Shown here piece by piece: positions 17,705 to 26,466 of a stretch of DNA of 64,000 nucleotides (the first letter of the stretch is position 1; the number at the start of each line of letters is the position of its first letter). The stretch spans positions 4,154,001 through 4,218,000 of the forward strand of contig NZ_AP022575.1 of the NCBI RefSeq assembly GCF_010730055.1, in the 5' to 3' direction. Source of the DNA: Mycobacterium shinjukuense. GTDB taxonomy: Bacteria; Actinomycetota; Actinomycetes; Mycobacteriales; Mycobacteriaceae. The translations under genes were made by a program, and so were the position numbers. Under the pieces are notes generated by a model. The model saw only the letters and a program-made list of their open reading frames with translations, did no database searches and had not been told where the DNA came from.

Positions 17705-18543
17705 GTCCGGCTCCCATGCGGGTAATGGGGGTTGTGAACGTCACCGAAGACTCGTTCTCGGACGGTGGGCGCTACCTCGACGCCGGCGACGCCGTCGAGC
17801 ATGGCCTGGCGTTGGCCGCCGACGGCGCGGACATCATCGACGTCGGTGGGGAGTCGACGCGGCCCGGAGCCGTGCGGGTGGACCCGCGAATCGAATCCGC
17901 TCGTGTCATACCTGTGGTCAAAGAGCTTGCGGCACAGGGCATAACTGTCAGCATCGATACCATGCACGCTGACGTCGCACGGGGGGCGCTGGAGAACGGA
18001 GCGCGGATCGTCAACGACGTGTCCGGTGGGCGCTGCGACCCGGCGATGGCGCCGCTGGTGGCCGAGGCGGGGGTGCGCTGGGTGTTGATGCACTGGCGCC
18101 CGGTGTCCGCTGGCAGGCCGCACCAGGTTCCGGACTACCGCGACGTGGTGGCCGAGGTGCGCGCCGACCTGCTGGCCAGCGTCGCCGACGCGGTGGCCGC
18201 CGGCGTTGACCCGGCCAACCTCGTGATCGATCCCGGGCTTGGCTTCGCGAAGACGGGACAACACAATTGGGCACTGCTGCACGCGTTGCCGGAGTTGGTT
18301 GCCACCGGGTTCCCGGTGCTGCTGGGCGCCTCACGCAAACGCTTCCTCGGCGCGTTGCTGGCCGGGCCCGACGGCGTGCTGCGACCACCCGGCGGGCGGG
18401 AAACCGCGACGGCCGTGATCACCGCGATGGCGGCCCTGCACGGGGCCTGGGGGGTGCGCGTGCACGATGTGCGGGCCTCGGTCGACGCCCTCAAGGTCGT
18501 CGACGCGTGGCAGCGGACGGAAAGGACGGGACCCGATGGCTGA
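17701..18543 (+). CDS. folP: Dihydropteroate synthase
   Basis: Joins p-aminobenzoate to dihydropterin pyrophosphate and is the sulfonamide target. It has 280 residues in a TIM barrel. Motifs are MGVVNVTEDSFSDGG at the start, IIDVGGESTRPGA near residue 45, and the C-terminal GASRKRFLG. The GTG start overlaps the folE stop; the frame is open upstream but that part is shadow coding inside folE. It also overlaps folB by 8 bp. The N-terminal DSFSDGG and ESTRPG loops look intact for catalysis. Confidence 0.97.
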   Translation: MSPAPMRVMGVVNVTEDSFSDGGRYLDAGDAVEHGLALAADGADIIDVGGESTRPGAVRVDPRIESARVIPVVKELAAQGITVSIDTMHADVARGALENGARIVNDVSGGRCDPAMAPLVAEAGVRWVLMHWRPVSAGRPHQVPDYRDVVAEVRADLLASVADAVAAGVDPANLVIDPGLGFAKTGQHNWALLHALPELVATGFPVLLGASRKRFLGALLAGPDGVLRPPGGRETATAVITAMAALHGAWGVRVHDVRASVDALKVVDAWQRTERTGPDG

Positions 18544-18934
18544 CCGGATCGAGTTGCGCGGCTTGACCGTTCACGGCTACCACGGGGTCTACGACCACGA
18601 GCGGGTGGGCGGGCAGCGCTTCGTCGTCGATATCACCCTGTGGATCGACCTGGCCGATGCCGCCGCAAGCGACGATCTGGCCGACACGTTTGACTACGTC
18701 CGTCTGGCCGCGCGGGCGGCCGAGATCGTCGCCGGGCCACCGCGGAACCTAATCGAAACTGTGGGCGCCGAGATCGCCGACCACGTGATGGCCGACGAGC
18801 GGGTGCATGCCGTCGAGGTGGTGGTCCACAAGCCGCAGGCGCCCATCCGGCAGACGTTCACCGACGTGGCGGTGGTGACCCGGCGGTCGCGGCGCGGCGG
18901 GCGGGGCTCGGTGATGCCCGCGGGCGAGGTGTGA
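18536..18934 (+). CDS. folB: Dihydroneopterin aldolase
   Basis: Cleaves dihydroneopterin to 6-hydroxymethyl-dihydropterin and glycolaldehyde. It has 132 residues. The family stretches GYHGVYDHER near residue 15, DYVRLAA near 53 and the C-terminal VVVHKPQAPI with the catalytic lysine are visible. It overlaps folP by 8 bp, and 124 bp of repeat-rich sequence separates it from folK. Confidence 0.95.
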   Translation: MADRIELRGLTVHGYHGVYDHERVGGQRFVVDITLWIDLADAAASDDLADTFDYVRLAARAAEIVAGPPRNLIETVGAEIADHVMADERVHAVEVVVHKPQAPIRQTFTDVAVVTRRSRRGGRGSVMPAGEV

Positions 18935-18947
18935 TGACCCGCGCCGG

Positions 18948-19058
18948 CGACGATGCGGTGGGAGCACCACCCGCTTGCGGGGGACGAACCGATGAGGTGG
19001 GGGCACGCCCCCACAAGTGGGAGGTACCCCCATCCGCTTGCGGGGGAGAGCGGCGCTG
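18948..19058. repeat. Cluster of short palindromic repeats between folB and folK
   Basis: Three related units based on CCCCCGCAAGCGG (or its complement CCGCTTGCGGGGG), joined by GAGGTACCCCC and GGGGGCACGCCCCCACAAGTGGGAGGT, each able to fold back. The same unit occurs upstream of ftsH. They interrupt an otherwise tightly overlapping folate operon and may act as RNA processing or stabilising hairpins, or may simply be inserted intergenic repeats. Confidence 0.6.
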
Positions 19059-19595
19059 ATGACGAGCGTCGTGCTGTCGATCGGCTCCAACCTCGGTGAC
19101 CGCCTGGCATCGCTGCGGTCGGTGGTCGTCGGACTCGGCGGCACGGTCCGCGCGGTCTCCCCGGTCTACGAGACCGATCCCTGGGGCGGGGTGCGCCAGG
19201 GACCGTTTCTGAACGCTGTGCTGATTGCCGACGACCCGGCCCGTGACGCTGCGGCCTGGCTGCGCCGCGCCCAGGCACTGGAACGGGCGGCGGGTCGGGT
19301 GCGCGACCGCCGTTGGGGCCCGCGCACCCTCGACGTGGACCTGATCACCTGCCACCGGACCGGTCCGGGCGGCCCGGCGGAAGTTATCTGCCGCAGCAGC
19401 TCGCTGACGCTGCCGCACCCGCGGGCCCACCGGCGGGCCTTCGTGCTGGTGCCGTGGCTCGACGTCGACCCGGGGGCCGAGCTCACGGTGGCCGACCGGG
19501 TGTGGCCCGTCGCCAAGCTGCTGGCCGAGTTGGAACCTGCCGACCGGGACTGCGTGCGCAGGTTCCCGCGGACCCTGGATCCGGAACCGGGCTGA
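19059..19595 (+). CDS. folK: 2-amino-4-hydroxy-6-hydroxymethyldihydropteridine pyrophosphokinase
   Basis: Transfers pyrophosphate from ATP to hydroxymethyl-dihydropterin, making the FolP substrate. It has 178 residues. Signatures are LSIGSNLGDR at the N-terminus, DPWGGVRQGPFLNAV near residue 45 and RWGPRTLDVDLI near 87, which carries the Mg-binding aspartates. The ATG giving MTSVVLS is the family-like start; the open frame upstream is the palindromic repeat. It overlaps the next gene by one base (TGATG). Confidence 0.95.
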   Translation: MTSVVLSIGSNLGDRLASLRSVVVGLGGTVRAVSPVYETDPWGGVRQGPFLNAVLIADDPARDAAAWLRRAQALERAAGRVRDRRWGPRTLDVDLITCHRTGPGGPAEVICRSSSLTLPHPRAHRRAFVLVPWLDVDPGAELTVADRVWPVAKLLAELEPADRDCVRRFPRTLDPEPG

Positions 19596-20071
19596 TGGGA
19601 CCCACCCGCAAACGTGACCTGACGGCCGCGGTGATCGCCGCCGCGGTGGTGGGCTACCTGCTGGTTGGCGGGCTGTATCGGTGGTTTCCGCCGATCACCG
19701 TGTGGACCGGACTGTCGCTGCTGGCGGTCGCGATCGCCGAGGCGCTGTGGGCGCGTTACGTCCGGGCAAAGATCAACGACGGCGAGATCGGAGACGGGCC
19801 CGGCTGGCTGCACCCGCTGGCCGTGGCGCGCAGCGTCATGGTCGCCAAGGCGTCGGCCTGGGTGGGTGCGCTGGTGTTGGGTTGGTGGCTCGGCGTGTTG
19901 GTGTACTTCCTGCCGCGGCTGTCCTGGCAGCGGGCCGTGGCCGAGGACGTCACCGGCGCGGTGGTGGCTGCGGTCAGCGCGCTGGCGTTGGTGGTCGCCG
20001 CGCTGTGGCTGCAGCACTGCTGTAAGTCGCCGCAGGATCCCACCGAGCGCGGCGAGGGCGTGGAGACCTAA
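19595..20071 (+). CDS. DUF3180 membrane protein
   Basis: A 158-residue protein with four predicted membrane helices: about residues 10-28, 33-50, 85-105 and 120-145. DUF3180 proteins are found almost only next to folK in actinobacteria and have no known biochemical role. Translational coupling with folK suggests it belongs to the same operon. It corresponds to Rv3605c. Confidence 0.85.
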   Translation: MGPTRKRDLTAAVIAAAVVGYLLVGGLYRWFPPITVWTGLSLLAVAIAEALWARYVRAKINDGEIGDGPGWLHPLAVARSVMVAKASAWVGALVLGWWLGVLVYFLPRLSWQRAVAEDVTGAVVAAVSALALVVAALWLQHCCKSPQDPTERGEGVET

Positions 20072-20224
20072 AGGGAATCGATCGGCGCGCCGTTGCGAGC
20101 TCTAACCCGCTCTAACCGGGGCCGTCGCGTCGCGCGCCAACGTTAGCTGGCCATCAACCGGCCGCACCCAACTTGGCCGGCGAATCGCCGGACCGGCGCG
20201 ACACGCTGAGTGACCTCGGCCAGG

Positions 20225-20230
20225 TACAGT
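20225..20230 (+). promoter_or_regulatory. -10 element TACAGT, 6 nt from an ATG start
   Basis: TACAGT fits the TANNNT -10 and ends 6 nt before the ATG at 20237, consistent with a leaderless transcript and a new promoter after the folate operon. Confidence 0.45.
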
Positions 20231-20236
20231 CAGCCC

Positions 20237-21505
20237 ATGACCGTTCTGTCCCGCGGCGCCCGGGTCCGGCGCGGCGGCCGCAGGCCGGGTTGGGTGCTCC
20301 TGACGACGTTGCTGGTCCTGGCAATCGGGGCGAGTTGCGGATTGGTTTTCACCAGTCGTGTGGAGCTTCTTAGGCTGGCCGTGATCCTGGCGCTGTGGGC
20401 CGCGGTCGCCGGTGCGTTCGTGTCGATGCTTTACCGTCGCCAAGCCGAGGTGGAACAGGCCCGGGCGCGGGATCTGAAGCTGGTGTACGACCTTCAGTTG
20501 GATCGGGAAATCTCCGCCCGCCGGGAGTACGAGCTGACCGTGGAGTCGCAGCTGCGTCGCGAGCTGGCCTCGGAGCTGCGCGCGGCGGCCGCCGACGAGG
20601 TGGCCGCGCTGCGGGCCGAGCTGGCCGCACTGCGAACCAGCCTCGAGATCCTGTTCGACACCGATCTGCAGCACCGTCCAGCATTGGAGCCGTGGGAGAA
20701 AGAACGTGATGCCGCACGGGTTCTGGCGGATCGAGCCCACGATGTGGCCCATTCCGACGCCCTGGGCAGGCCCCGAAGCAGGGAAACCCCACCCGCCGAC
20801 TGGGTGTCCAGTGATCGGGTTACCGTTGTCCCCCGGCGAGCGGCCAGTCGCGCCGATGACACGTCGATCATCGATGTGCCCGAGGTGGGGGTGCCACCCG
20901 GCGGCGGGGGACCGCTGGCGTCGCCCCGGCAACCCACTCCCGCGGGGGAGCAGCGCCGGTCGAGCTACGACGCCTCGCCGCCATCCGAGCCGGCGCGTGT
21001 CCCTCGTCATCGGCCGCCCGAGCCCGAGCGGTCGGGCTGGCCGCCGGAGGCCGCCGACGGAAAGTGGTTGCCTCCGGGGACACCGGGCAGCCACTGGGCA
21101 TCCGATGATGTGGCTTCCGAGCCGACGGCCCAGCCGTCGAGCCGGCGGCGGCGCGCCCGGCATGCCAGCCCGGAGGATCGGGACGACGGCCCGCTCGGCC
21201 CTGTCGAGCCGCACTACGGCGGCCGCCGGTCGCGCTCCCGCCACTCCGCGGAGTACCTCGACCACGGCGTGGCCGGCCTGCGCGACAGTCTCGGCGGCTC
21301 TGCGGGCGGCGCACCGGGTGAGCACTCGCCGCCGCCCCGGTTGGCCCCACCGCCGCCGCCCGAGCCGGCGCCTCGGCATCGCAGCGCCGAGGAAGGCTCG
21401 CACGGATTGGACCGACAAGGCGGTGGTCAAACGGTTGCCGACCTGATGGCGCGACTGCAGGTGGAGCCGACCGGAGGCGGCCGGCGCCGGCGCCGCGGCG
21501 GCTGA
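20237..21505 (+). CDS. Membrane-anchored coiled-coil protein with a disordered tail (Rv3604c family)
   Basis: A 422-residue protein. Residues about 18-65 form two membrane helices. Residues about 70-150 are rich in Glu, Arg, Ala and Leu with heptad character, a likely coiled coil. The remaining 270 residues are proline, arginine and serine-rich and low in hydrophobics, so probably disordered and cytoplasmic. No enzymatic motif is visible. Conserved proteins of this kind in mycobacteria have no clear role; scaffold or envelope-associated functions are guesses. It corresponds to Rv3604c. Confidence 0.8.
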   Translation: MTVLSRGARVRRGGRRPGWVLLTTLLVLAIGASCGLVFTSRVELLRLAVILALWAAVAGAFVSMLYRRQAEVEQARARDLKLVYDLQLDREISARREYELTVESQLRRELASELRAAAADEVAALRAELAALRTSLEILFDTDLQHRPALEPWEKERDAARVLADRAHDVAHSDALGRPRSRETPPADWVSSDRVTVVPRRAASRADDTSIIDVPEVGVPPGGGGPLASPRQPTPAGEQRRSSYDASPPSEPARVPRHRPPEPERSGWPPEAADGKWLPPGTPGSHWASDDVASEPTAQPSSRRRRARHASPEDRDDGPLGPVEPHYGGRRSRSRHSAEYLDHGVAGLRDSLGGSAGGAPGEHSPPPRLAPPPPPEPAPRHRSAEEGSHGLDRQGGGQTVADLMARLQVEPTGGGRRRRRGG

Positions 21506-21586
21506 GCTGGGCCGGATCGCACAAATCGACTACAGTCTTGGTGACCGTCCGGTACCCGATGGGACTGGAACGAACGAGGGAAATCT

Positions 21587-22513
21587 GTGAGGCCGTCTGC
21601 GATGGTGCGGTTCGACGGTTTGCGTCCGGCCAGGCTCAAGGTGGGGATCATCTCCGCCGGCCGGGTGGGCACCGCGTTGGGTGTTGCGCTGGAGCGCGCC
21701 GACCACGTCGTGGTGGCGTGTAGCGCCATCTCCGATGCGTCCCGACGGCGGGCCCGGCGCCGGCTGCCCGACACCCCGGTGCTGCCGCCGCCGGACGTCG
21801 TCGCCGCCGCCGAGCTGCTGCTGCTGGCCGTCACCGACGGCGAACTCGCCGGCCTGGTGTCGGGCCTGGCCGCCACCGCGGCGGTGCCGCCCGGCACGAT
21901 CGTGGCGCACACGTCGGGCGTCAACGGGATCGGGATTCTCGCGCCGCTCACCCAACTAGGCTGCATTCCGCTGGCCATTCATCCGGCGATGACGTTCACC
22001 GGCTCCGACGACGACATCGGCCGGCTGGCGGACACCTGCTTCGGGATCACCGCGGCCGACGACGTCGGGCATGCCATCGCCCAGTCGTTGGTGCTGGAGA
22101 TGGGCGGCGAGCCGTTCGCGGTGCGCGAGGAGGCCCGCCTCCTCTACCACGCGGCGCTGGCGCACGGCAGCAACCACCTGGTGACGGTGCTGGCCGATGC
22201 CGTCGAGGCGTTGCGCGCCGCCCTGCGCGGGCAAGAACTGCTCGGCCAACAGCACGTCGACGACCAGCCGGGCGGGATCGTCGAGCGGATCGTGGGGCCG
22301 CTGGCCCGGGCGGCGCTGGAGAACACGCTGCGGCGCGGTCAGGCGGCGCTCACCGGGCCGGTTGCCCGCGGCGACGCGGCCGCGGTCGCCGGGCATCTGG
22401 CCGCGCTGACGGCGGTGGACCCGCAACTTGGGCAGGCCTATCGGGTGAACGCGTTGCGCACCGCGCAGCGCGCGCACGCTCCCGATGACGTCGTCGAGGT
22501 GTTGACGTCATGA
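21587..22513 (+). CDS. Rossmann-fold dehydrogenase with DUF2520 domain, upstream of panC
   Basis: A 308-residue protein with an N-terminal NADP-type fold (VGIISAGRVGTALG near residue 19) and a C-terminal helical DUF2520 domain (GSNHLVTVLADAVEAL near 190). This architecture is close to pyrroline-carboxylate and ketopantoate reductases. The GTG start follows GAGGG, and the gene overlaps panC by 4 bp (ATGA). The genetic link to panC, panD and coaX makes a role in pantoate formation an attractive but unproven inference. It corresponds to Rv3603c. Confidence 0.8.
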   Translation: MRPSAMVRFDGLRPARLKVGIISAGRVGTALGVALERADHVVVACSAISDASRRRARRRLPDTPVLPPPDVVAAAELLLLAVTDGELAGLVSGLAATAAVPPGTIVAHTSGVNGIGILAPLTQLGCIPLAIHPAMTFTGSDDDIGRLADTCFGITAADDVGHAIAQSLVLEMGGEPFAVREEARLLYHAALAHGSNHLVTVLADAVEALRAALRGQELLGQQHVDDQPGGIVERIVGPLARAALENTLRRGQAALTGPVARGDAAAVAGHLAALTAVDPQLGQAYRVNALRTAQRAHAPDDVVEVLTS

Positions 22514-23445
22514 GCGCCCGCGCACCGGTGTTCCATCCAGGCGAGCTCAACGTGTATGCGGCGCCCGGTGACGTGACCGACGTCTGCCGGGCGTTGCGTC
22601 ACACCGGCCGTCGGGTGATGTTGGTGCCCACCATGGGCGCGCTGCACGACGGGCACCTGGCGCTGGTGGGCGCCGCCAAACGGGTGCCCGGCTCGGTGGT
22701 CGTGGTGTCGATCTTCGTCAACCCGCTGCAATTCGGCGCAGGGGAGGATCTCGACGCCTACCCCCGCACGCTGGACGACGACCTGGCGCGACTGCGCGGC
22801 GAAGGTGTCGAGATCGTGTTCACCCCGACCGCGGCGGCGATGTATCCCAACGGCCTGCGCACCACCGTGCAGCCCGGCCCGTTGGCGGCCGAGCTCGAAG
22901 GCGGCCCGCGGCCCACCCATTTCGCCGGGGTGCTGACCGTCGTGCTGAAGCTGTTGCAGATCGTGCGGCCGGACGCGGCGTTCTTCGGCGAAAAGGACTA
23001 CCAGCAGCTGGTGCTGATCCGGCAGATGGTGGCCGACCTGAACGTCGACGTCGCGGTGGTTGGGGTGCCGACCGTGCGGGAAGCCGACGGGCTGGCGATG
23101 TCCTCGCGCAACCGCTACCTCGACCCGGCGCAGCGGGCAGCGGCCGCGGCGCTCTCGGCGTCGCTGACGGCCGCGGCGCGCGCCGCACCGGCCGGTGCGC
23201 GGGCCGCGCTGGACGCGGCTGCCGCGGTGCTCGACGCGGTGCCCGGCCTCGCCGTCGACTACTTACAACTGCGCGACGCCGACTTGGGGCCGTTGAACGG
23301 CGGCGGGTCTGGCCGGCTGCTGGTGGCCGCCCGGCTCGGTGCCACCCGGCTGCTGGACAACATCGCTATCGAGATCGGAACGTTCGCCGGCACCGACGGG
23401 CCGGACGAACACCGGGCTACCGTTGAATCACAGTGGAGGAATTGA
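22510..23445 (+). CDS. panC: Pantothenate synthetase
   Basis: Condenses pantoate and beta-alanine with ATP to give pantothenate. It has 311 residues. The HIGH-like motif appears as MGALHDGHLALV near residue 41, along with FVNPLQFG, the KDYQQ stretch in FFGEKDYQQL, and the KMSKS-like MSSRNRYL near 197. Its TGA overlaps the panD ATG by one base, so panC and panD are translationally coupled. The operon supplies pantothenate for CoA synthesis. Confidence 0.97.
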   Translation: MSARAPVFHPGELNVYAAPGDVTDVCRALRHTGRRVMLVPTMGALHDGHLALVGAAKRVPGSVVVVSIFVNPLQFGAGEDLDAYPRTLDDDLARLRGEGVEIVFTPTAAAMYPNGLRTTVQPGPLAAELEGGPRPTHFAGVLTVVLKLLQIVRPDAAFFGEKDYQQLVLIRQMVADLNVDVAVVGVPTVREADGLAMSSRNRYLDPAQRAAAAALSASLTAAARAAPAGARAALDAAAAVLDAVPGLAVDYLQLRDADLGPLNGGGSGRLLVAARLGATRLLDNIAIEIGTFAGTDGPDEHRATVESQWRN

Positions 23446-23888
23446 TGCTACGGACGATGCTGAAATCGAAGATCCACCGGGCCACCGTCACGCAGGCCGA
23501 CCTGCACTACGTCGGCTCGGTCACCATCGACGCCGACCTGATGGACGCCGCGGACCTGCTCGAAGGCGAGCAGGTGACCATCGTCGACATCGACAACGGA
23601 GCCCGGCTGGTCACCTACGCCATCACCGGGGAACGCGGCAGCGGCGTGATCGGGATCAATGGCGCCGCGGCCCATCTCGTTCACCCCGGAGACCTGGTGA
23701 TCCTGCTCGCGTACGCCACCATGGAGGACACCGAGGCCCGCCGCTACCGGCCGCGCATCGTGTTCGTCGACGCCGACAACAAGCAGATCGACCTAGGCCA
23801 CGATCCGGCGTTCGTACCGGCCGACGCGGGCTCGCTGTGCCCCGCACGCGGGTGGTACCCCCACGACCCCCGGATCGGTGTGCGATAG
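23445..23888 (+). CDS. panD: Aspartate 1-decarboxylase proenzyme
   Basis: Makes beta-alanine from aspartate for pantothenate synthesis. It is synthesised as a proenzyme that self-cleaves between Gly24 and Ser25 to create the pyruvoyl cofactor; the YVGSVTID sequence with Gly24-Ser25 is intact. It has 147 residues. GGAGG lies 7 nt before the ATG. The C-terminal 30 residues extend past the catalytic core, as in M. tuberculosis PanD. Confidence 0.97.
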   Translation: MLRTMLKSKIHRATVTQADLHYVGSVTIDADLMDAADLLEGEQVTIVDIDNGARLVTYAITGERGSGVIGINGAAAHLVHPGDLVILLAYATMEDTEARRYRPRIVFVDADNKQIDLGHDPAFVPADAGSLCPARGWYPHDPRIGVR

Positions 23889-23890
23889 CC

Positions 23891-24703
23891 GTGCTGCTGG
23901 CGATCGACGTCCGCAACACCCACACCGTCGTCGGCCTGCTGTCGGGCGCCCAGGACCACGCAAAGGTCGTCCAACAGTGGCGGATACGCACCGAATCCGA
24001 GGTCACCGCCGACGAGCTGGCGCTCACCATCGACGGCCTGATCGGCGAGGATTCCGAGCGGCTCACCGGCACGGCCGCGCTGTCCACGGTCCCGTCGGTG
24101 CTGCACGAGGTGCGGATCATGCTCGACCAGTACTGGCCGTCGGTGCCGCACGTGCTGATCGAACCGGGCGTGCGCACCGGCATACCGCTGCTGGTCGACA
24201 ACCCCAAGGAGGTGGGTGCCGACCGGATCGTGAACTGCCTGGCGGCGTTTCACAGGTTCCACAAGGCCGCCATCGTCGTCGACTTCGGATCGTCGATCTG
24301 TGTCGACGTGGTGTCGGCCAAGGGCGAGTTTCTCGGCGGCGCCATCGCGCCCGGCGTGCAGGTGTCATCCGATGCCGCGGCGGCGCGTTCGGCCGCGCTG
24401 CGCCGCGTGGAATTGGCTCGCCCCCGTTCGGTGGTCGGCAAGAACACCGTCGAATGCATGCAGTCCGGCGCGGTGTTCGGCTTTGCCGGGCTGGTCGACG
24501 GGCTGGTCGGGCGGATCCGCGAGGACGTCGGCGGTTTCTCCGACCACGATGACGTCGCGATCGTGGCGACCGGGCACACCGCGCCGCTGCTGCTGCCCGA
24601 GCTACGCACCGTCGCGCACTACGACCAGCATCTGACCCTGCATGGCCTGCGGCTCGTCTTCGAACGTAACCGGGACGCCCGCCGATTGAAGACGGCGCGC
24701 TGA
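23891..24703 (+). CDS. coaX: Type III pantothenate kinase
   Basis: Phosphorylates pantothenate, the committed step to CoA. It has 270 residues of the ASKHA fold. Visible motifs are LLAIDVRNTHTV at the start, RTGIPLLVDNPKEVGADR near 97, VVDFGSSICVDV near 128 and GGAIAPGVQ near 150. The GTG start is 2 bp after the panD stop region. It lies in the same operon as panC and panD, keeping four CoA-pathway genes together. Some actinobacterial CoaX proteins have proved inactive in vivo, so activity is inferred. Confidence 0.9.
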   Translation: MLLAIDVRNTHTVVGLLSGAQDHAKVVQQWRIRTESEVTADELALTIDGLIGEDSERLTGTAALSTVPSVLHEVRIMLDQYWPSVPHVLIEPGVRTGIPLLVDNPKEVGADRIVNCLAAFHRFHKAAIVVDFGSSICVDVVSAKGEFLGGAIAPGVQVSSDAAAARSAALRRVELARPRSVVGKNTVECMQSGAVFGFAGLVDGLVGRIREDVGGFSDHDDVAIVATGHTAPLLLPELRTVAHYDQHLTLHGLRLVFERNRDARRLKTAR

Positions 24704-24827
24704 ATTCGTCTGCCTGCGGCGTCGAACGTGAGTCCAGGGCGGCCGGCCTCGGCGTGTCGTCGCCCTCGATGCACGCTCGACCGCTTGATGCCCGCGGGGC
24801 CCACCGCGGGCGGTGCCCGGGTTGACT

Positions 24828-24845
24828 TAAGCTGGCACGTCGTGA
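24828..24845 (+). promoter_or_regulatory. lysS leaderless promoter/start region, identical to that of cysS
   Basis: TAAGCT, a TANNNT -10, lies 8 nt before the GTG start. The whole 18 bases from TAAGCT through the first base of codon 2 (TAAGCTGGCACGTCGTGA) are identical to the cysS start region at 44474-44491. This suggests a shared leaderless promoter design. Confidence 0.55.
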
Positions 24846-26356
24846 GCTCTGCCGACCCGTCGGAGGACGCAGCCGACCTCCCCGAGCAGTTCCGGATTCG
24901 TCGGGACAAGCGCGCTCGCCTGTTGGCGCGGGGACACCAGGCCTACCCGGTCGCGGTGGAGCGCACGCACACCCTGGCCGAGATCCGCGCGGCCTACGCC
25001 GACCTGCCGCTCGACTCGGCGACCGATGACGTGGTCGGGGTCGCCGGCCGGGTGGTGTTCGCGCGCAACACCGGCAAACTGTGCTTTGCGACCTTGCAGG
25101 ACGGCGACGGCACCCAGCTGCAGGCGATGATCAGCCTCGACAAGGTGGGGCGGGATGCCCTGGACGCGTGGAAGGCCGATGTCGACCTGGGTGACATCGT
25201 CTATGTGCACGGCACCGTGATCAGTTCCCGGCGGGGAGAGTTGTCCGTTCTCGCCGACTCCTGGCGGATGGCGGCCAAGTCGTTGCGGCCGCTGCCGGTC
25301 GCGCACAAGGAGATGAGCGAAGAAGCGCGCGTTCGGCGTCGGTATGTCGACCTGGTCGTGCGCCCGCAGGCGCGCTCTGTGGCCCGTCTGCGGATCGCCG
25401 TTGTCCGCGCACTGCGGAGTGCGTTGGAACGCCGCGGGTTCCTGGAAGTCGAAACGCCCATGTTGCAGACGCTGGCCGGCGGCGCCGCGGCCAGGCCGTT
25501 CACGACGCATTCCAATGCGCTGGACATCGATCTTTACCTGCGGATCGCGCCGGAACTGTTCCTCAAGCGCTGCGTGGTCGGTGGTTTCGACAGGGTCTAC
25601 GAACTTAATCGGGTGTTCCGAAACGAAGGAGCCGATTCCACGCATTCCCCGGAATTCTCCATGCTGGAGACCTACCAGACCTACGGCACCTATGACGATT
25701 CGGCGGCGGTCACCCGGGAGCTTATTCAGGAGGTAGCCGACGAGGCGATTGGCACCAGACAACTGCCGATGCCCGACGGCAGTGTCTACGACATCGACGG
25801 AGAATGGGCGAGCATACAAATGTATCCGTCGCTGTCCGCGGCGCTTGGTGACGAGATCACGCCGCAGACGTCGGTCGATCGCTTACGTGACATCGCGCAC
25901 CGGCTCGATGTTGAGATTCGTCACAGCCATGCCGTCGGGCACGGCAAACTCGTCGAGGAGCTCTGGGAGCACACCGTGGGCAAGAGCTTGACCGCGCCCA
26001 CGTTTGTCAAGGATTTCCCGGTAGAGACAACTCCTTTGACCCGCCAGCACCGCAGCATCCCGGGAGTGACCGAAAAGTGGGACCTCTACCTGCACGGAGT
26101 GGAACTGGCCACCGGGTACTCGGAATTAACCGATCCCGTCGTGCAGCGGGAGAGATTCGCTGATCAGGCGCGTGCCGCGGCCGCCGGTGATGACGAGGCG
26201 ATGCAACTGGACGAGGATTTTCTGGCCGCTCTCGAGTATGGGATGCCGCCATGCACCGGAACGGGAATGGGTATCGATCGGTTGTTGATGTCGTTGACCG
26301 GGCTGTCAATTAGGGAGACAGTTTTGTTCCCGATTGTTCGGCCACACTCCAACTGA
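24842..26356 (+). CDS. lysS: Lysyl-tRNA synthetase (class II)
   Basis: Charges tRNA-Lys. It has 504 residues. The N-terminal OB-fold anticodon-binding domain spans about residues 55-160. The class II core shows motif 2 ELNRVFRNEGADSTHSPEF near 255 and motif 3 GTGMGIDRLLM near 478. The GTG start giving VSSADPS lies 8 nt after a TAAGCT -10 box; an upstream ATG frame extension lacks similarity. It corresponds to LysS1 (Rv3598c), the housekeeping enzyme, rather than the LysX fusion. Confidence 0.96.
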   Translation: MSSADPSEDAADLPEQFRIRRDKRARLLARGHQAYPVAVERTHTLAEIRAAYADLPLDSATDDVVGVAGRVVFARNTGKLCFATLQDGDGTQLQAMISLDKVGRDALDAWKADVDLGDIVYVHGTVISSRRGELSVLADSWRMAAKSLRPLPVAHKEMSEEARVRRRYVDLVVRPQARSVARLRIAVVRALRSALERRGFLEVETPMLQTLAGGAAARPFTTHSNALDIDLYLRIAPELFLKRCVVGGFDRVYELNRVFRNEGADSTHSPEFSMLETYQTYGTYDDSAAVTRELIQEVADEAIGTRQLPMPDGSVYDIDGEWASIQMYPSLSAALGDEITPQTSVDRLRDIAHRLDVEIRHSHAVGHGKLVEELWEHTVGKSLTAPTFVKDFPVETTPLTRQHRSIPGVTEKWDLYLHGVELATGYSELTDPVVQRERFADQARAAAAGDDEAMQLDEDFLAALEYGMPPCTGTGMGIDRLLMSLTGLSIRETVLFPIVRPHSN

Positions 26357-26466
26357 ACTGCACGTGTTGTGTCTGGATTGAATATTGCGCGTTCTTATGG
26401 CAGATTGGTGTGCGGGGAGTCTATCCAAACTGCTAACTGCACAGGAAGAAACGCGAGGGTAAGCCA

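Noticed and set aside
24704..24841. Small gene between coaX and lysS
   Set aside because: No ORF with a ribosome site or conserved features; the stretch is more likely a promoter region.
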